From NCBI RefSeq assembly GCF_004765815.2, contig NZ_SBIS02000012.1, positions 1 through 64,000 of the forward strand: a DNA stretch of 64,000 nt, given 5' to 3'. Of this stretch, positions 25,777 through 33,805 are shown in pieces (within the stretch, counting starts at the first letter, position 1; each line of letters opens with the position of its first letter). A program made the position numbers and the translations under genes. The notes beneath the pieces were generated by a model, which searched no databases, was not told where the DNA came from, and worked only from the letters and a program-made list of their open reading frames with translations. This stretch comes from Halorussus salinus (GTDB lineage: Archaea; Halobacteriota; Halobacteria; Halobacteriales; Haladaptataceae).

Positions 25777-25819
25777 CTAACCAATGAAGTCCTTCCTAGC
25801 GACAGCAGTCATTGGTTAG
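25777..25819. repeat. CTAACCAATG dyad, site 2
   Basis: CTAACCAATG at 25777-25786 and CATTGGTTAG at 25810-25819 with a 23-base spacer. It is the outer of two tandem dyads downstream of zinc-finger module B. Confidence 0.88.
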
Positions 25820-25901
25820 TAGCTGGCGCGAATCCTAACCTTCGCCACTCGGGAAAACTCCGCGCGGTCTCCAATACCAACAGCATTCTGTCACGATATC
25901 G

Positions 25902-25945
25902 CTAACCAATGAAGCCGACTCCCGAAACCCGCCACCATTGGTTAG
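25902..25945. repeat. CTAACCAATG dyad, site 3
   Basis: CTAACCAATG at 25902-25911 and CATTGGTTAG at 25936-25945 with a 24-base spacer. It lies 97 bases after the stop of the 124-residue zinc protein. In module A the first downstream dyad lies 101 bases after the equivalent stop. Confidence 0.88.
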
Positions 25946-26042
25946 CGAAAGCTACCGTCCATCTCGACCCTCACGTCTACCCGACTAACTAGCGACAACC
26001 ACCGACCGCAATCAAGAGAGTACCTCCACCCCAACTGACGCG

Positions 26043-26417
26043 CTATGCGTCGCTTCCGTCGTCTGGCCCGCTGTACTCCTCCAACTCAACACCCGTCAAA
26101 ACCAACCGACTCGTCTGCGATGCGGCCACTTGCAACACTCCAAGGAACGCGGTCGCCACAACCTCGGCTGTCCCGAGCGTGGGCGTCTCAATCTCACCCT
26201 CGTTACAGTCCCGACAATACATCCGCGGCAGGTTCCACTGGTCGTGTCCGGCGGTCCGATACGCATACACCGTGACACAGTGGCTGTCGTGTAACTCCCG
26301 ACCACACCAACAGCAGGTGCCTTTCGCTCCGGCTAGCCCAACCTGCAACCCAGTAAGCACTTGCTCGATGTCGGTCTCGACTCGCACGGTCTCGGCCTCC
26401 GACTCGGCATACGCCAT
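26043..26417 (-). CDS. Zinc-binding protein of module B (124 aa)
   Basis: Start chosen at ATG 26417 (MAYAESEAETVRVETDIEQVL), one base after the stop of the small zinc protein, because this gives the same length as the module A copy (58188-58562). Zinc ligands: CCWCGRELHDSHC and YCRDCN. The C-terminal helix TAEVVATAFLGVLQVAASQT is highly conserved in both copies. Nearly 80% of residues match between copies by eye. Function unknown; a DNA- or protein-binding role is likely. Confidence 0.78.
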   Translation of the reverse strand: MAYAESEAETVRVETDIEQVLTGLQVGLAGAKGTCCWCGRELHDSHCVTVYAYRTAGHDQWNLPRMYCRDCNEGEIETPTLGTAEVVATAFLGVLQVAASQTSRLVLTGVELEEYSGPDDGSDA

Positions 26418-26418
26418 C

Positions 26419-26595
26419 CTAGCGACACCTCCAACAGACGACGCCCTCGCCACTCGTCTGACCGCCACACTCAGGACATGCTGCGTCAGCAAGCATCGAG
26501 TCGGAGCGCCGCGCCTGTTCTTCAGCACGCTCCATACGCTCACACTCACGGCAAATCCGATAGGGCGTACAACACCCACACTTGCGACACCCCAT
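26419..26595 (-). CDS. Small zinc-finger protein of module B (58 aa)
   Basis: MGCRKCGCCTPYRICRECERMERAEEQARRS... ending CPECGGQTSGEGVVCWRCR: two CxxC pairs at each end, a typical double zinc knuckle joined by a helix. Start ATG 26595 (a GTG two codons upstream is in frame). Identical length to the module A copy. Three bases after the stop of the 24-codon ORF, so translated from the same message. Confidence 0.78.
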   Translation of the reverse strand: MGCRKCGCCTPYRICRECERMERAEEQARRSDSMLADAACPECGGQTSGEGVVCWRCR

Positions 26596-26597
26596 AC

Positions 26598-26672
26598 TCA
26601 CACCTCCTCCGAACGGACTGCATTCGATTCGCTGGCGATACGCTTTTCTTCGCGTAGACTTGACTCGAACAT
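26598..26672 (-). CDS. Conserved 24-residue leader ORF of module B
   Basis: MFESSLREEKRIASESNAV...EEV, 24 codons plus stop. The module A copy at 57934-58008 has the same length, the same first ten residues but one, and the same ending (E-x-V). It begins directly after the GGAAAGCC strand that can pair with GGCTTTCC upstream. Either a functional microprotein or a translated leader controlling the zinc-finger genes. Confidence 0.65.
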   Translation of the reverse strand: MFESSLREEKRIASESNAVRSEEV

Positions 26673-26860
26673 GGCTTTCCTCCTACCATTGGAAAGCCGT
26701 GGTCTCGGGTGTTGGCGCACCCGCGGACCGTTCTTCCGAAAAGAAGAACAAGTCCGTGTAGCCTCGGCTTTCCTAACTAGAGTTAGGAACGTAATCAAGT
26801 TAAAGCTACTGGAAGCAAAACACAAGATAGAGCGTCCAAAACGCGGTAAAACGCGCGTTT
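26673..26860 (-). ncRNA. Switch-like structured leader RNA of module B
   Basis: Minus-strand RNA order: GGAAAGCCG (complement of 26765-26773), hairpin GTTCTTC/GAAGAAC (26730-26749), hairpin GGGTG/CACCC (26707-26722), CGGCTTTCC (26691-26699), then GGAGGAAAGCC (ending 26673) and ATG. GGCTTTCC can close a three-way junction with the upstream GGAAAGCC, or instead pair with the downstream GGAAAGCC that carries the ribosome binding site. The same arrangement with compensating changes occurs at 57835-57933. An extra hairpin TTCCTAACT/AGTTAGGAA sits at about 26771-26790. Confidence 0.65.
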
Positions 26861-26900
26861 CACACCGCTAGAACCGCACTTAAACTGCGCTCTACAGTCC
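26861..26900 (-). promoter_or_regulatory. Promoter of zinc-finger module B
   Basis: On the minus strand GAGCGCAGTTTAAGTGCG (about 26874-26893) matches GAGCGCGGTTTAAGTACG of module A at 57716-57733. It is a conserved BRE/TATA unit (TTTAAG) that places transcription start near 26855 and gives a leader of about 185 bases. Confidence 0.65.
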
Positions 26901-26924
26901 CTCCTTGGACCGGAGTATGTCGCG

Positions 26925-26966
26925 CTAACCAATGCCAGCCGCTATTCGGTTGGCGTCATTGGTTAG
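26925..26966. repeat. CTAACCAATG dyad, site 4
   Basis: CTAACCAATG at 26925-26934 and CATTGGTTAG at 26957-26966 with a 22-base spacer, about 40 bases upstream of the module B TATA element and 50 bases beyond the 3' end of the gene at 27020. Module A has no dyad at the equivalent upstream position. Confidence 0.88.
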
Positions 26967-27019
26967 TGAAACCGAGACAAATAAAGTGTATCTTGGAGTC
27001 GGCCGAAAGACTTCGGCTG

Positions 27020-27340
27020 TCACGATTTCCCGTGTCGGAGGAGGTCTACATATCTCTCGAACAACTCGTCGGTTATCGACGCCCTACGCAGGCCCCCTAA
27101 CTCGGTGTATCGGTGCGCTTGCGGGTACTCCTCGCCGAAGGGAATCGCTGCCAGCTCGTAGAGTATCCCCGACTCGAAGACCACCGTCTTCTGCGCACCG
27201 AACGTCACCTCCTCGCCCGTGTCTACCGAGTTCGCTAGTTCGGCCTCGGCGGCCGGAACAACCGTCTCGGCCGCGACGGACCGGACCTCGCGCGCCGTCC
27301 GCGTGGTGTAGACCGCGGTGTACTCCGGCGTCTGTCCCAT
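27020..27340 (-). CDS. Unknown protein (106 aa)
   Basis: Start chosen at ATG 27340 (MGQTPEYTAVYTTRTAREV) because the frame above it has Arg/Gly-rich composition typical of a shadow frame. It is an acidic protein (FGAQKTVVFESGILYELAAIPFGEEYP) without known motifs. It follows a truncated gene on the same strand by 11 bases, suggesting both came from one larger module that was cut. Function unknown. Confidence 0.55.
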   Translation of the reverse strand: MGQTPEYTAVYTTRTAREVRSVAAETVVPAAEAELANSVDTGEEVTFGAQKTVVFESGILYELAAIPFGEEYPQAHRYTELGGLRRASITDELFERYVDLLRHGKS

Positions 27341-27351
27341 CCGGACGAAAC

Positions 27352-27640
27352 CTACGCGTCGTTCTCCTGCAGGAACGTCAGCCCGGACTCCTGCGACGGG
27401 AAGACGACCACTGGCGCGTCGTCGGGTCTCTCCAACTCGCTTCGCGAGATCTCCCTGGCGACCGCGTTCGCGCCGACCGCCGGTTTCCACTCGTCGGCTC
27501 CTCCACTTCCACTACTCTCCCCACCGCCTTTGTCGCCTCCGCACTTGGCGACGAGCTTGGCTTGCGCCTTGAGCGACCGAACCAGCGTATCTACGAGTTC
27601 CTTGGTCTCGGTTTCGAGTTCGACCTCCGGACCTCGTCGA
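27352..27640 (-). pseudogene. 5'-truncated gene remnant
   Basis: A minus-strand frame with good haloarchaeal coding character reads PEVELETETKELVDTLVRSL, KAQAKLVAKCGGDKG, EWKPAVGANAVAREISRSEL, FPSQESGLTFLQENDA, stop at 27352-27354. No start codon is in frame and the sequence turns AT-rich at about 27640, so the 5' end has been lost. The following gene at 27020-27340 was probably its operon partner. Confidence 0.5.
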
Positions 27641-27722
27641 TTTCATCGTTTATATAGATGCTTTGGTGTTAGATTACTATCTAGAACGAAGTTCTTAACA
27701 CATTGGTAGACGATGATAGTAT

Positions 27723-28166
27723 ATGCGTCGGAGAGAATATCTCACAGGACTATCGTTGGGATTAATCGCACTTTCTGGCTGCTCCATATTGGAAACTGAG
27801 ACCCAAAATAATGACCCACAAGCAAATTCGTCAGTAAATGTTTTGAATGAATTTTGCGAAGATAAATCGTCACATATCAATATCAGTAAACATAACGATG
27901 GAGGGATAAAGTTCAGAGGTGTAATCAAAGATATAAAAAAGGGATATGGGATCGATTCTACTGTTTACGGTTCACCTGAAGAGAAGAGTCTCGTCTGTAC
28001 AATTCGGTCCTCAGAACAGCGGTCTCCATCTATTGACTGTTCTGGAAGTGTCGAATATTCTGGTACAATAGAATATTCGAATTTTGAAATAACGGAAGTT
28101 TGGTTCATCCACACAGTCAATGGCGAACAAGGACTGGGACGAACCATCGAGACTGAACCATCATGA
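27723..28166 (+). CDS. Haloarchaeal lipoprotein (147 aa)
   Basis: MRRREYLTGLSLGLIALSGCSILE: twin-arginine-like start, hydrophobic stretch and lipobox LSGC with the acylated Cys at residue 20. It is followed by a Ser/Asn/Gln-rich linker and a beta-rich domain with two Cys (VCTIRSS, IDCSGSVEYSG). Exported and membrane-anchored on the outer face. AT-rich compared with cargo genes. Specific role unknown. Confidence 0.7.
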   Translation: MRRREYLTGLSLGLIALSGCSILETETQNNDPQANSSVNVLNEFCEDKSSHINISKHNDGGIKFRGVIKDIKKGYGIDSTVYGSPEEKSLVCTIRSSEQRSPSIDCSGSVEYSGTIEYSNFEITEVWFIHTVNGEQGLGRTIETEPS

Positions 28167-28209
28167 TCGAATTTTGCACCTGTTGACTCTAAACAGGATA
28201 TGTACTACA

Positions 28210-29151
28210 TCACTTTTCTGTGGTAGCTTCCAAAGATGCGTTTTCGGGAGTAACCTCGTAGACAGGTCCGTCCTGTACGAATTCTTCGGGAAGACCAAGT
28301 TCTTCAATTTCACTCTCACTGAGTTTCTTTCGTGAGCTACTTTGAGTGCTGATGCCTCCATCAGAGCCAGACTCAAAGACGTACGATTCTTCAACTTCCG
28401 AGTAAGGGTCACGAATATCCTCATAAGCATTCGCTTCCTTGAGGTCTACGTAATGGTGGAGATCGAATGACACGGGTGCGCCTTGGCTGGGGGGTTCTAT
28501 GAGGAAATCAATGAAGTGACCAACAAGATTGTGTCTCAGCTCACTCGCCCATTTATTATTCGTGTGACCCCATGCATAATGTTGGCCATTATCTAGAGAC
28601 TTGGTCTGTCCATCGGTGAAGACAGCGGACTTCACTATGTCTGCCGCAAGTACAGCGGCTCCGGTTTGTATACTAGCTAACCCGATTGCACCTTTGAGGG
28701 TTGTCCATGCTACGTTAGCTGGAACACTTGTTTCTTGAGCGGAGCCAGCCGTATCAGGCCAAACACAAATGTTATTAGGGTCCATGTTTGCATAGAGACT
28801 TCCATCAGAGACTTGAATCCGTGATCCGTGCCCTTTTAGATAGGCATCGTAATTGCCATCGCCACAGCCGTCGAATCCAAACACTGCAGTGGCTCCGTGG
28901 TACAGTTGATCTCCAACGGAGTTTGTATACATGCTTAGCATATACGTAGTACTGTATACCCAGCCACTGTCCAGATTGTCTGAATCTACAACATCCGGAC
29001 TACCGTAATCCCATCGGGAGCCATCTTCTAGCCAATCTGGGTCTGTGCAACTCCCAGCACTGGCTACACCTGCTCCAATTGTGAGCGAACTTGCGATCGA
29101 TCCAACTGACGCCGATAGCACCTTCCGTCGGTTGATTTCTTCCGACATCAT
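28210..29151 (-). CDS. Tat-exported protein of unknown function (about 313 aa)
   Basis: Start chosen at ATG 29151/29148 (MMSEEINRRKVLSASVGS), giving a Tat signal with NRRKVLSASVG and cleavage near GVASAGS. Mature protein is Asp/Ser/Tyr-rich (WDYGSPDVVDSDNLDSGWVYST, GATAVFGFDGCGDGNYDAYL, YAWGHTNNKWASELRHNLVGHFIDFL) with a hydrophobic segment LKGAIGLASIQTGAAVLAADIV. AT-rich and monocistronic. Comparison with halocins was considered, but the Cys pattern does not match HalC8. Secreted effector or surface protein. Confidence 0.6.
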   Translation of the reverse strand: MMSEEINRRKVLSASVGSIASSLTIGAGVASAGSCTDPDWLEDGSRWDYGSPDVVDSDNLDSGWVYSTTYMLSMYTNSVGDQLYHGATAVFGFDGCGDGNYDAYLKGHGSRIQVSDGSLYANMDPNNICVWPDTAGSAQETSVPANVAWTTLKGAIGLASIQTGAAVLAADIVKSAVFTDGQTKSLDNGQHYAWGHTNNKWASELRHNLVGHFIDFLIEPPSQGAPVSFDLHHYVDLKEANAYEDIRDPYSEVEESYVFESGSDGGISTQSSSRKKLSESEIEELGLPEEFVQDGPVYEVTPENASLEATTEK

Positions 29152-29317
29152 GTTAGAAAACCTATTAGTTCTAGTTAAATCTTTATACATTAGATTTTTG
29201 TCCAATATTAGTGTTAGGCAACTATAATTAGAAAATTGTCTTTCTTGAGCTATCATTGTTATTTTCATTATTAATAATAAATTTAGCAAATCAGACGTTT
29301 TAAGCCCGAATTCTATG

Positions 29318-29580
29318 TTAATAACCGCCAAGCCCAGCGTACTCCTCGACATCGTCGATTCCCAGCGTCGGCTTTTCGTCGTGGTTTAGGAGAACGTCGA
29401 CGTGTACCGAATTGTCCTTGAGCTGCTGGAGGTGACGCACCTTGACGCCGGGAGGAGGCTTCTCAATGACTTCTACTTTCTCGTAGTCAAACTCAAGGGC
29501 CGCCGGTACGCGCTTGTGCAGCGAGCGCGTGACTCTTCGGTCAGCACGCGGTCCATTAGAAAGGCGGAGTCGATTTCAGT
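29318..29580 (-). pseudogene. Frameshifted gene remnant upstream of the CRISPR array
   Basis: Two coding-like minus-strand pieces join by frameshift near 29545: DSAFLMDRVLTEES, then SLHKRVPAALEFDYEKVEV, EKPPPGVKVRHLQQLKDNSV, HVDVLLNHDEKPTLGIDDVEEY and stop TAA at 29318-29320. GC-rich codon use contrasts with the AT-rich gene next to it. Family not recognised. The stretch 29581-29940 holds only the CRISPR leader side and an AT-rich TATA-like element (GTATTTAAAT) at 29773-29782. Confidence 0.4.
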
Positions 29581-29940
29581 CACGATTGAGAACACGGAGA
29601 GAAAGAATGTGAAGGTCAGTCGTGGACAGAATGGATGTGAAAGTGGGGACACAAACTCTCAGACACCACAAATAACAGTACATTCGAGAAGGTAAATTCA
29701 AAGAGGACTGGCGGAGACAATACATGAGATAGAACAAGTCCACCCCGAGAAAACGAACGTTTCATACCATCTATAGAGTATTTAAATCAACTCGCAAAAC
29801 CCACCAACCACGACGGTCTCCTCTCCTCGACCGTTCGAGGCGCGTAGCTGGTGGGACAAACCCGTTGTCTAGCTCTCAACTGTACCAACAACAGATGTCT
29901 TTCGCACCAACCTACGGTTCCCGAAGCATCGTCCTTTGTT

Positions 29941-30039
29941 TCCGTCGACCCCCCAGGGGTTCAGGGGGAATTGAGGGTCGACGGAAACACTTGTATGCGT
30001 TCGGCCATGAGAGCCTGTGAGGCCGGGAAATCCGGCATG
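29941..30039 (+). promoter_or_regulatory. CRISPR leader 1 with hairpin
   Basis: Nearly identical to 32967-33065 in front of the second array. It contains the stem TCCGTCGACCC (29941-29951) / GGGTCGACGGA (29975-29985) enclosing GGGGTTCAGGGGGAATT, then AACACTTGTATGCGTTCGGCC and GGCCGGGAAATCCGGCATG. In leader 2 the stem is GTCGACCTCC / GGAGGTCGAC: both strands changed while pairing was kept. Sets array orientation as plus. Confidence 0.75.
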
Positions 30040-31052
30040 GTTCCAGATGCACCCTTGTGGGGTTGAAGCATCGGTAGCCACGGCGAAGAGCTGTTTGAAC
30101 GGAACATCGAGTTCCAGATGCACCCTTGTGGGGTTGAAGCTAAGGGAGAGAAATCAAGCGTCTCGCTCTACGACAACGTTCCAGATGCACCCTTGTGGGG
30201 TTGAAGCGATGGAATCCCCACCAGACAGTCACGACGAACACTGTTCCAGATGCACCCTTGTGGGGTTGAAGCGTCCCTCCTCGTGAGGGGGCCGAGTCGT
30301 GAGGGGTTCCAGATGCACCCTTGTGGGGTTGAAGCACGTCGTAGTAGCCCGCTCCGCCAACATTGCCGGTGTGTTCCAGATGCACCCTTGTGGGGTTGAA
30401 GCGTCGAGGTGAGTTGGCCGAACCCCTACCGGCGCTAGTTCCAGATGCACCCTTGTGGGGTTGAAGCACTTTACGCTGGACAACCCCAACGCTTCGGCGC
30501 AGTTCCAGATGCACCCTTGTGGGGTTGAAGCCGGGGTAAGTCCGCCAAGTTGACCTCCCCGCCCAGTTCCAGATGCACCCTTGTGGGGTTGAAGCTCTCC
30601 AATGTCGGCTCAAGATTCGTCACGAACCGTTCCAGATGCACCCTTGTGGGGTTGAAGCGCCTTCGACCACAAACCAGACACTGCACGAAACGCGGGTTCC
30701 AGATGCACCCTTGTGGGGTTGAAGCACAGGTTGCGTAGACAAACACGCAATGCCAGAACAGTTCCAGATGCACCCTTGTGGGGTTGAAGCGAGGGGTCAA
30801 CACTGCTGATAACGGACGTTCCGGAGTTCCAGATGCACCCTTGTGGGGTTGAAGCGACCGCGCTGAGGCGGCGCTGGCCGACCGAGGCCATGGTTCCAGA
30901 TGCACCCTTGTGGGGTTGAAGCCCGATCACCGACGAGGGCAAAGAGTACCTGATGAAGGTTCCAGATGTGCCCTTGTGGGGTTGAAGTACGGTCGAAGCG
31001 ACCAGTGCGACGAGCGTCGTGAGTGTTCCAATTGTACCACGTGGGATCAAGC
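30040..31052 (+). CRISPR. CRISPR array 1: 15 repeats plus a decayed terminal repeat
   Basis: 30-base repeats that start GTTCCAGATGCACCC and end GGGGTTGAAGC, at 30040, 30111, 30178, 30243, 30306, 30373, 30438, 30502, 30566, 30629, 30696, 30761, 30826, 30893 and 30959. Spacers are 33-41 bases. The repeat at 30959 has two changes (GATGTG, final T), and 31025-31052 (GTTCCAATTGTACC...GATCAAGC) is a degenerate trailer copy. Repeat type fits haloarchaeal subtype I-B. Leader end is at 30040. Confidence 0.97.
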
Positions 31053-31143
31053 GATAGTGGTGGCTCAGATCACGACTGTTCCCGACAGTCGTAGATGTTC
31101 TCTCACCAAAGAGTTTTAACCAAACAACATTTTTTCAAAGCTA

Positions 31144-31704
31144 ATGGATGAGGACGATGACAAAAGTATCGTAGACCGGTACCTCGCCGCCGAGCGCGAC
31201 CCCCACCGCGACCCGAAAACTCCGATAACGGGCCTGATGGTCCAGTACTACCACGTCTGTGAGCGCGAACTCTGGTTCATGTCCCGCGGGTTGGACATCG
31301 ACCGTGAAACAACGAACATCCAGCGAGGTAGCTACGTCGACGAAAACAGCTACGACGACCGCCGGAAGTCCTACCAGATTAACGGCCGGATTCAACTCGA
31401 CGTACTCGACTCCGGCGACGTGATGGAGGTGAAAGTCTCCTCGACGCTAGAGAAACCAGCTCGGATGCAGCTGCTATACTACCTCTGGTATCTCGACGAG
31501 GTTCTTGATATCGAGAAAGACGGCGTTCTCGCGTATCCGAAGGAACGCAAACGCGAGAACGTCGAGCTGAACGATGAAACGCGGTCAGAAGTCGAAAACA
31601 CTATTCGCGGTATTATCGAGGTGGTTGAGCGCGACGCACCACCAGAGCTGGAGAAAAAACCGTACTGTGACGCCTGCCTCTATCAGGACATCTGTTGGGT
31701 ATAA
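31144..31704 (+). CDS. cas4: CRISPR-associated exonuclease Cas4
   Basis: A 186-residue protein with the Cas4 layout: ITGLMVQYYHVCERELWFMSRG (first Cys, helix), NGRIQLDVLDSGDVMEVKVSS (D...ExK nuclease core), QLLYYLWYL, and the C-terminal YCDACLYQDICW supplying three Cys for the iron-sulphur cluster. Cas4 trims prespacers and selects PAM orientation during adaptation. First gene of cas4-cas1-cas2, two bases before the Cas1 start. Confidence 0.92.
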   Translation: MDEDDDKSIVDRYLAAERDPHRDPKTPITGLMVQYYHVCERELWFMSRGLDIDRETTNIQRGSYVDENSYDDRRKSYQINGRIQLDVLDSGDVMEVKVSSTLEKPARMQLLYYLWYLDEVLDIEKDGVLAYPKERKRENVELNDETRSEVENTIRGIIEVVERDAPPELEKKPYCDACLYQDICWV

Positions 31705-31706
31705 CG

Positions 31707-32702
31707 ATGCCAAAGGATAATCATCACATCTTCGCCGACGGCGAACTGTCTCGAAACGAAGGCACTCTCCGAATCGATACCTTGGACGGTGAGACGGAAT
31801 ACCTCCCGGTCGAGAGTGTCGATACGCTGTATCTCCACGGCCAGATCGACTTCAATACGCGGGCGCTCGGCCTGCTCAACGACCACGGCGTTCCGGTTCA
31901 CGTGTTCGGGTGGAAAGACTACTATCGCGGGTCGTACCTTCCGAAGCGCGAGCAAGTCTCCGGAAACACGGTGGTTGAACAGGTACGAGCGTACGACGAT
32001 ACTGACCGTCGACTCCGTATTGCGCACGACATCATCGCCGCCAGCATTCACAACATGCGGGCGAACATCCAGTACTACGACGGCCGGACGGAAGACTTCG
32101 GGAGCGCGGTAGACCGCCTCGAAGAGCAGAAAGCACGTATCTTCGATACGACCGAAATCAACGAACTTCGCGGCATCGAAGCGACCGCACGGAAGATTTA
32201 CTACCGCTGTTTCGACCGTATTCTCCGCGACCCGTTCGAGTTAACGAAGAGAGAGTACAATCCGCCGACGAACGAAGCGAACGCCCTAATCTCGTTTCTG
32301 AACTCGATGGTGTACACGACGTGCGTGTCGGCGATTCGGAAGACGGCGCTCGATCCGACAATTGGGTTCGTCCACGAACCTGGCGAGCGTCGGTTCACGC
32401 TCTCGCTCGACATCGCGGACATTTTCAAGCCGATCCTCGCCGATAGGGTTCTGTTCCGACTCGTCAATCGACAGCAAGTCGGTATTGATGATTTCGAAAG
32501 CGAACTCGGGGGGTGTCTGCTTACTGAGGACGGCCGCGCGGCGGTTCTGGAGGCGTTTGAGGAGACGCTCGACCGGACCGTTGAACATCCGCGGCTTGAA
32601 CGGAAAGTAAGCTATAAGACGCTTGTTCGAACCGACGTGTATAGCTTGAAGAAGCACATCCTTACCGGCGAACCGTATCGTCCGACGGAGCGGTGGTGGT
32701 AA
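31707..32702 (+). CDS. cas1: CRISPR integrase Cas1
   Basis: A 331-residue protein starting MPKDNHHIFADGELSRNEG (ATG 31707 two bases after the cas4 stop; a longer frame overlapping cas4 is rejected). The beta-rich N-terminal domain (LPVESVDTLYLHGQIDFNTRALGLL) and the helical catalytic domain with NEANALISFLNSMVYTTCVSA, DPTIGFVHEPGERRFTLSLD and DIFKPILADR are typical. The metal-binding Glu/His/Asp set appears intact. Integrates new spacers with Cas2. Confidence 0.95.
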   Translation: MPKDNHHIFADGELSRNEGTLRIDTLDGETEYLPVESVDTLYLHGQIDFNTRALGLLNDHGVPVHVFGWKDYYRGSYLPKREQVSGNTVVEQVRAYDDTDRRLRIAHDIIAASIHNMRANIQYYDGRTEDFGSAVDRLEEQKARIFDTTEINELRGIEATARKIYYRCFDRILRDPFELTKREYNPPTNEANALISFLNSMVYTTCVSAIRKTALDPTIGFVHEPGERRFTLSLDIADIFKPILADRVLFRLVNRQQVGIDDFESELGGCLLTEDGRAAVLEAFEETLDRTVEHPRLERKVSYKTLVRTDVYSLKKHILTGEPYRPTERWW

Positions 32703-32703
32703 C

Positions 32704-32964
32704 GTGATAGTGATCGTTGTCTACGACGTGCCTGCCGAACGAACTCGGATCTACCGGAAGCTCCTGCGTCGCCGACTCGAACACCTCCAACAATCGGTCT
32801 TCTACGGCGACCTGACTGAAGGCCAGATAACGGGAATGAAAAACGAAATCCGAGACAAACTGGAAGGCGATGATTCCGTTATCGTGTTTGAGGCCGGATC
32901 GTCTGCTATCGTCGATTACGAAACCTTCGGTGATACCGACGACCCCGGCAGTCGCTTCACCTAA
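32704..32964 (+). CDS. cas2: CRISPR-associated protein Cas2
   Basis: An 86-residue protein starting at GTG 32704, one base after the cas1 stop. MIVIVVYDVPAERTRIYRKLLRRRLEHLQQSVFYGDLTEGQ and VIVFEAGSSAIVDYETFG match Cas2, with the usual Asp after the first beta strand (YDVP). Forms the integration complex with Cas1. The second leader begins immediately after its stop codon. Confidence 0.93.
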   Translation: MIVIVVYDVPAERTRIYRKLLRRRLEHLQQSVFYGDLTEGQITGMKNEIRDKLEGDDSVIVFEAGSSAIVDYETFGDTDDPGSRFT

Positions 32965-32966
32965 TC

Positions 32967-33065
32967 TCCGTCGACCTCCCGGGGGTTCAGGGGGAATTGG
33001 AGGTCGACGAAAACACTTGTATGCGTTCGGCCACGAGCGGACGTATGGCCGGGAAATCCGGCATG
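32967..33065 (+). promoter_or_regulatory. CRISPR leader 2 with hairpin
   Basis: Starts two bases after the cas2 stop. Same elements as leader 1: stem GTCGACCTCC (about 32970-32979) / GGAGGTCGAC (32999-33008), AACACTTGTATGCGTTCGGCC, GGCCGGGAAATCCGGCATG. The stem differs from leader 1 by compensating substitutions, so the hairpin appears to be selected. It may also end the cas transcript. Confidence 0.72.
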
Positions 33066-33228
33066 GTTCCAGACGCACCCTTGTGGGGTTGAAGCAAACC
33101 CGGCCGTTAGCGAAGATAACCAGAATCTCTTGTTCCAGACGCACCCTTGTGGGGTTGAAGCTTCCAGATCGTGAACGCGCAGGGCGTCACGAACACGTGT
33201 TCCAGATGCACCCTTGTGGGGTTGAAGG
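33066..33228 (+). CRISPR. CRISPR array 2: three repeats, two spacers
   Basis: Repeats at 33066-33095, 33132-33161 and 33199-33228. The first two carry GACGC instead of GATGC and are otherwise identical to array 1; the last has GATGC and a changed final base (G), marking it as the trailer end. Spacers are 36 and 37 bases. A very short array behind an intact leader suggests recent resetting or low acquisition. Confidence 0.93.
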
Positions 33229-33805
33229 TGTGTGGTGTTACTGTTGTCCAGGTGGTCGGGTGTTGCAGCACGTCGATAGTCTGTTATAGCGGCTGCTGCG
33301 ACTGGACGAATGCTAACCTCCATCAGTTAGCGTGAACTAAGGGATCGGCCCTTCATTTCCATATATCAAAATATAGTTTATTCAAACATAGCGATTTTGA
33401 GCTATTCTGGGTCTGTTGTGGGTTTCCAGTGGAGGGGACTACACAGAACACTACTGCGTAGATTGAGTGAAACGCTCTTCCGGTCGAAGACACAAGTATC
33501 AAACTAGAGGTCGCCGAAACAGGCAACCTGTAGATTCTAGTGGTGTTGAAACCGCAGGGCCGTTGTACTCGGGTTGAAATCCGGTAACAGAATCCCCAGA
33601 TCTTCAGGCACGCGAGGAGGTTAACTTGATCAAGCCGTCATCGACATGGTTGGGGCCGGATACTGGGCGACAGTGGCGCTCTCGGAACGTCCCGACGCCT
33701 CGATTGAAGAGGCGACCGCACAGTCTAGTGATTACTCATCTTGCGGTAAGCAGGAAACCCCGCCCTTTAGCGCGGGGGAGGAATCTGCGACCGTGCTTCT
33801 CGCGC
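33229..33805. other. Decayed region with an IS200/IS605-type end
   Basis: After the array the sequence is AT-rich, then becomes GC-rich from about 33600. The hairpin CCCCGCCCTTTAGCGCGGGG near 33760-33779, after GTAAGCAGGAAA, is the typical right end of haloarchaeal IS1341-type (tnpB) elements. The plus-strand frame before it (VGAGYWATVALSERPDASIEEATAQ, stop at about 33813) has coding character but no start. No transposase domain remains. Confidence 0.45.

Noticed and set aside
27341..27490. Longer start for the 27020 gene at 27490.
   Set aside because: The extra 50 residues overlap, in another frame, a better coding remnant (27352-27640) and are Arg/Gly-rich.
28210..29151. Halocin C8-like bacteriocin.
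   Set aside because: It is Tat-exported and of suitable size, but lacks the Cys-rich C-terminal peptide of HalC8 and any adjacent immunity gene.
33420..33438. GTTTCCAGTGGAGGGGAC resembling a chromosomal haloarchaeal ORB.
   Set aside because: Single copy, not paired, not next to an initiator gene, and unlike the TTAGAGTGTA repeats of the resident origin.
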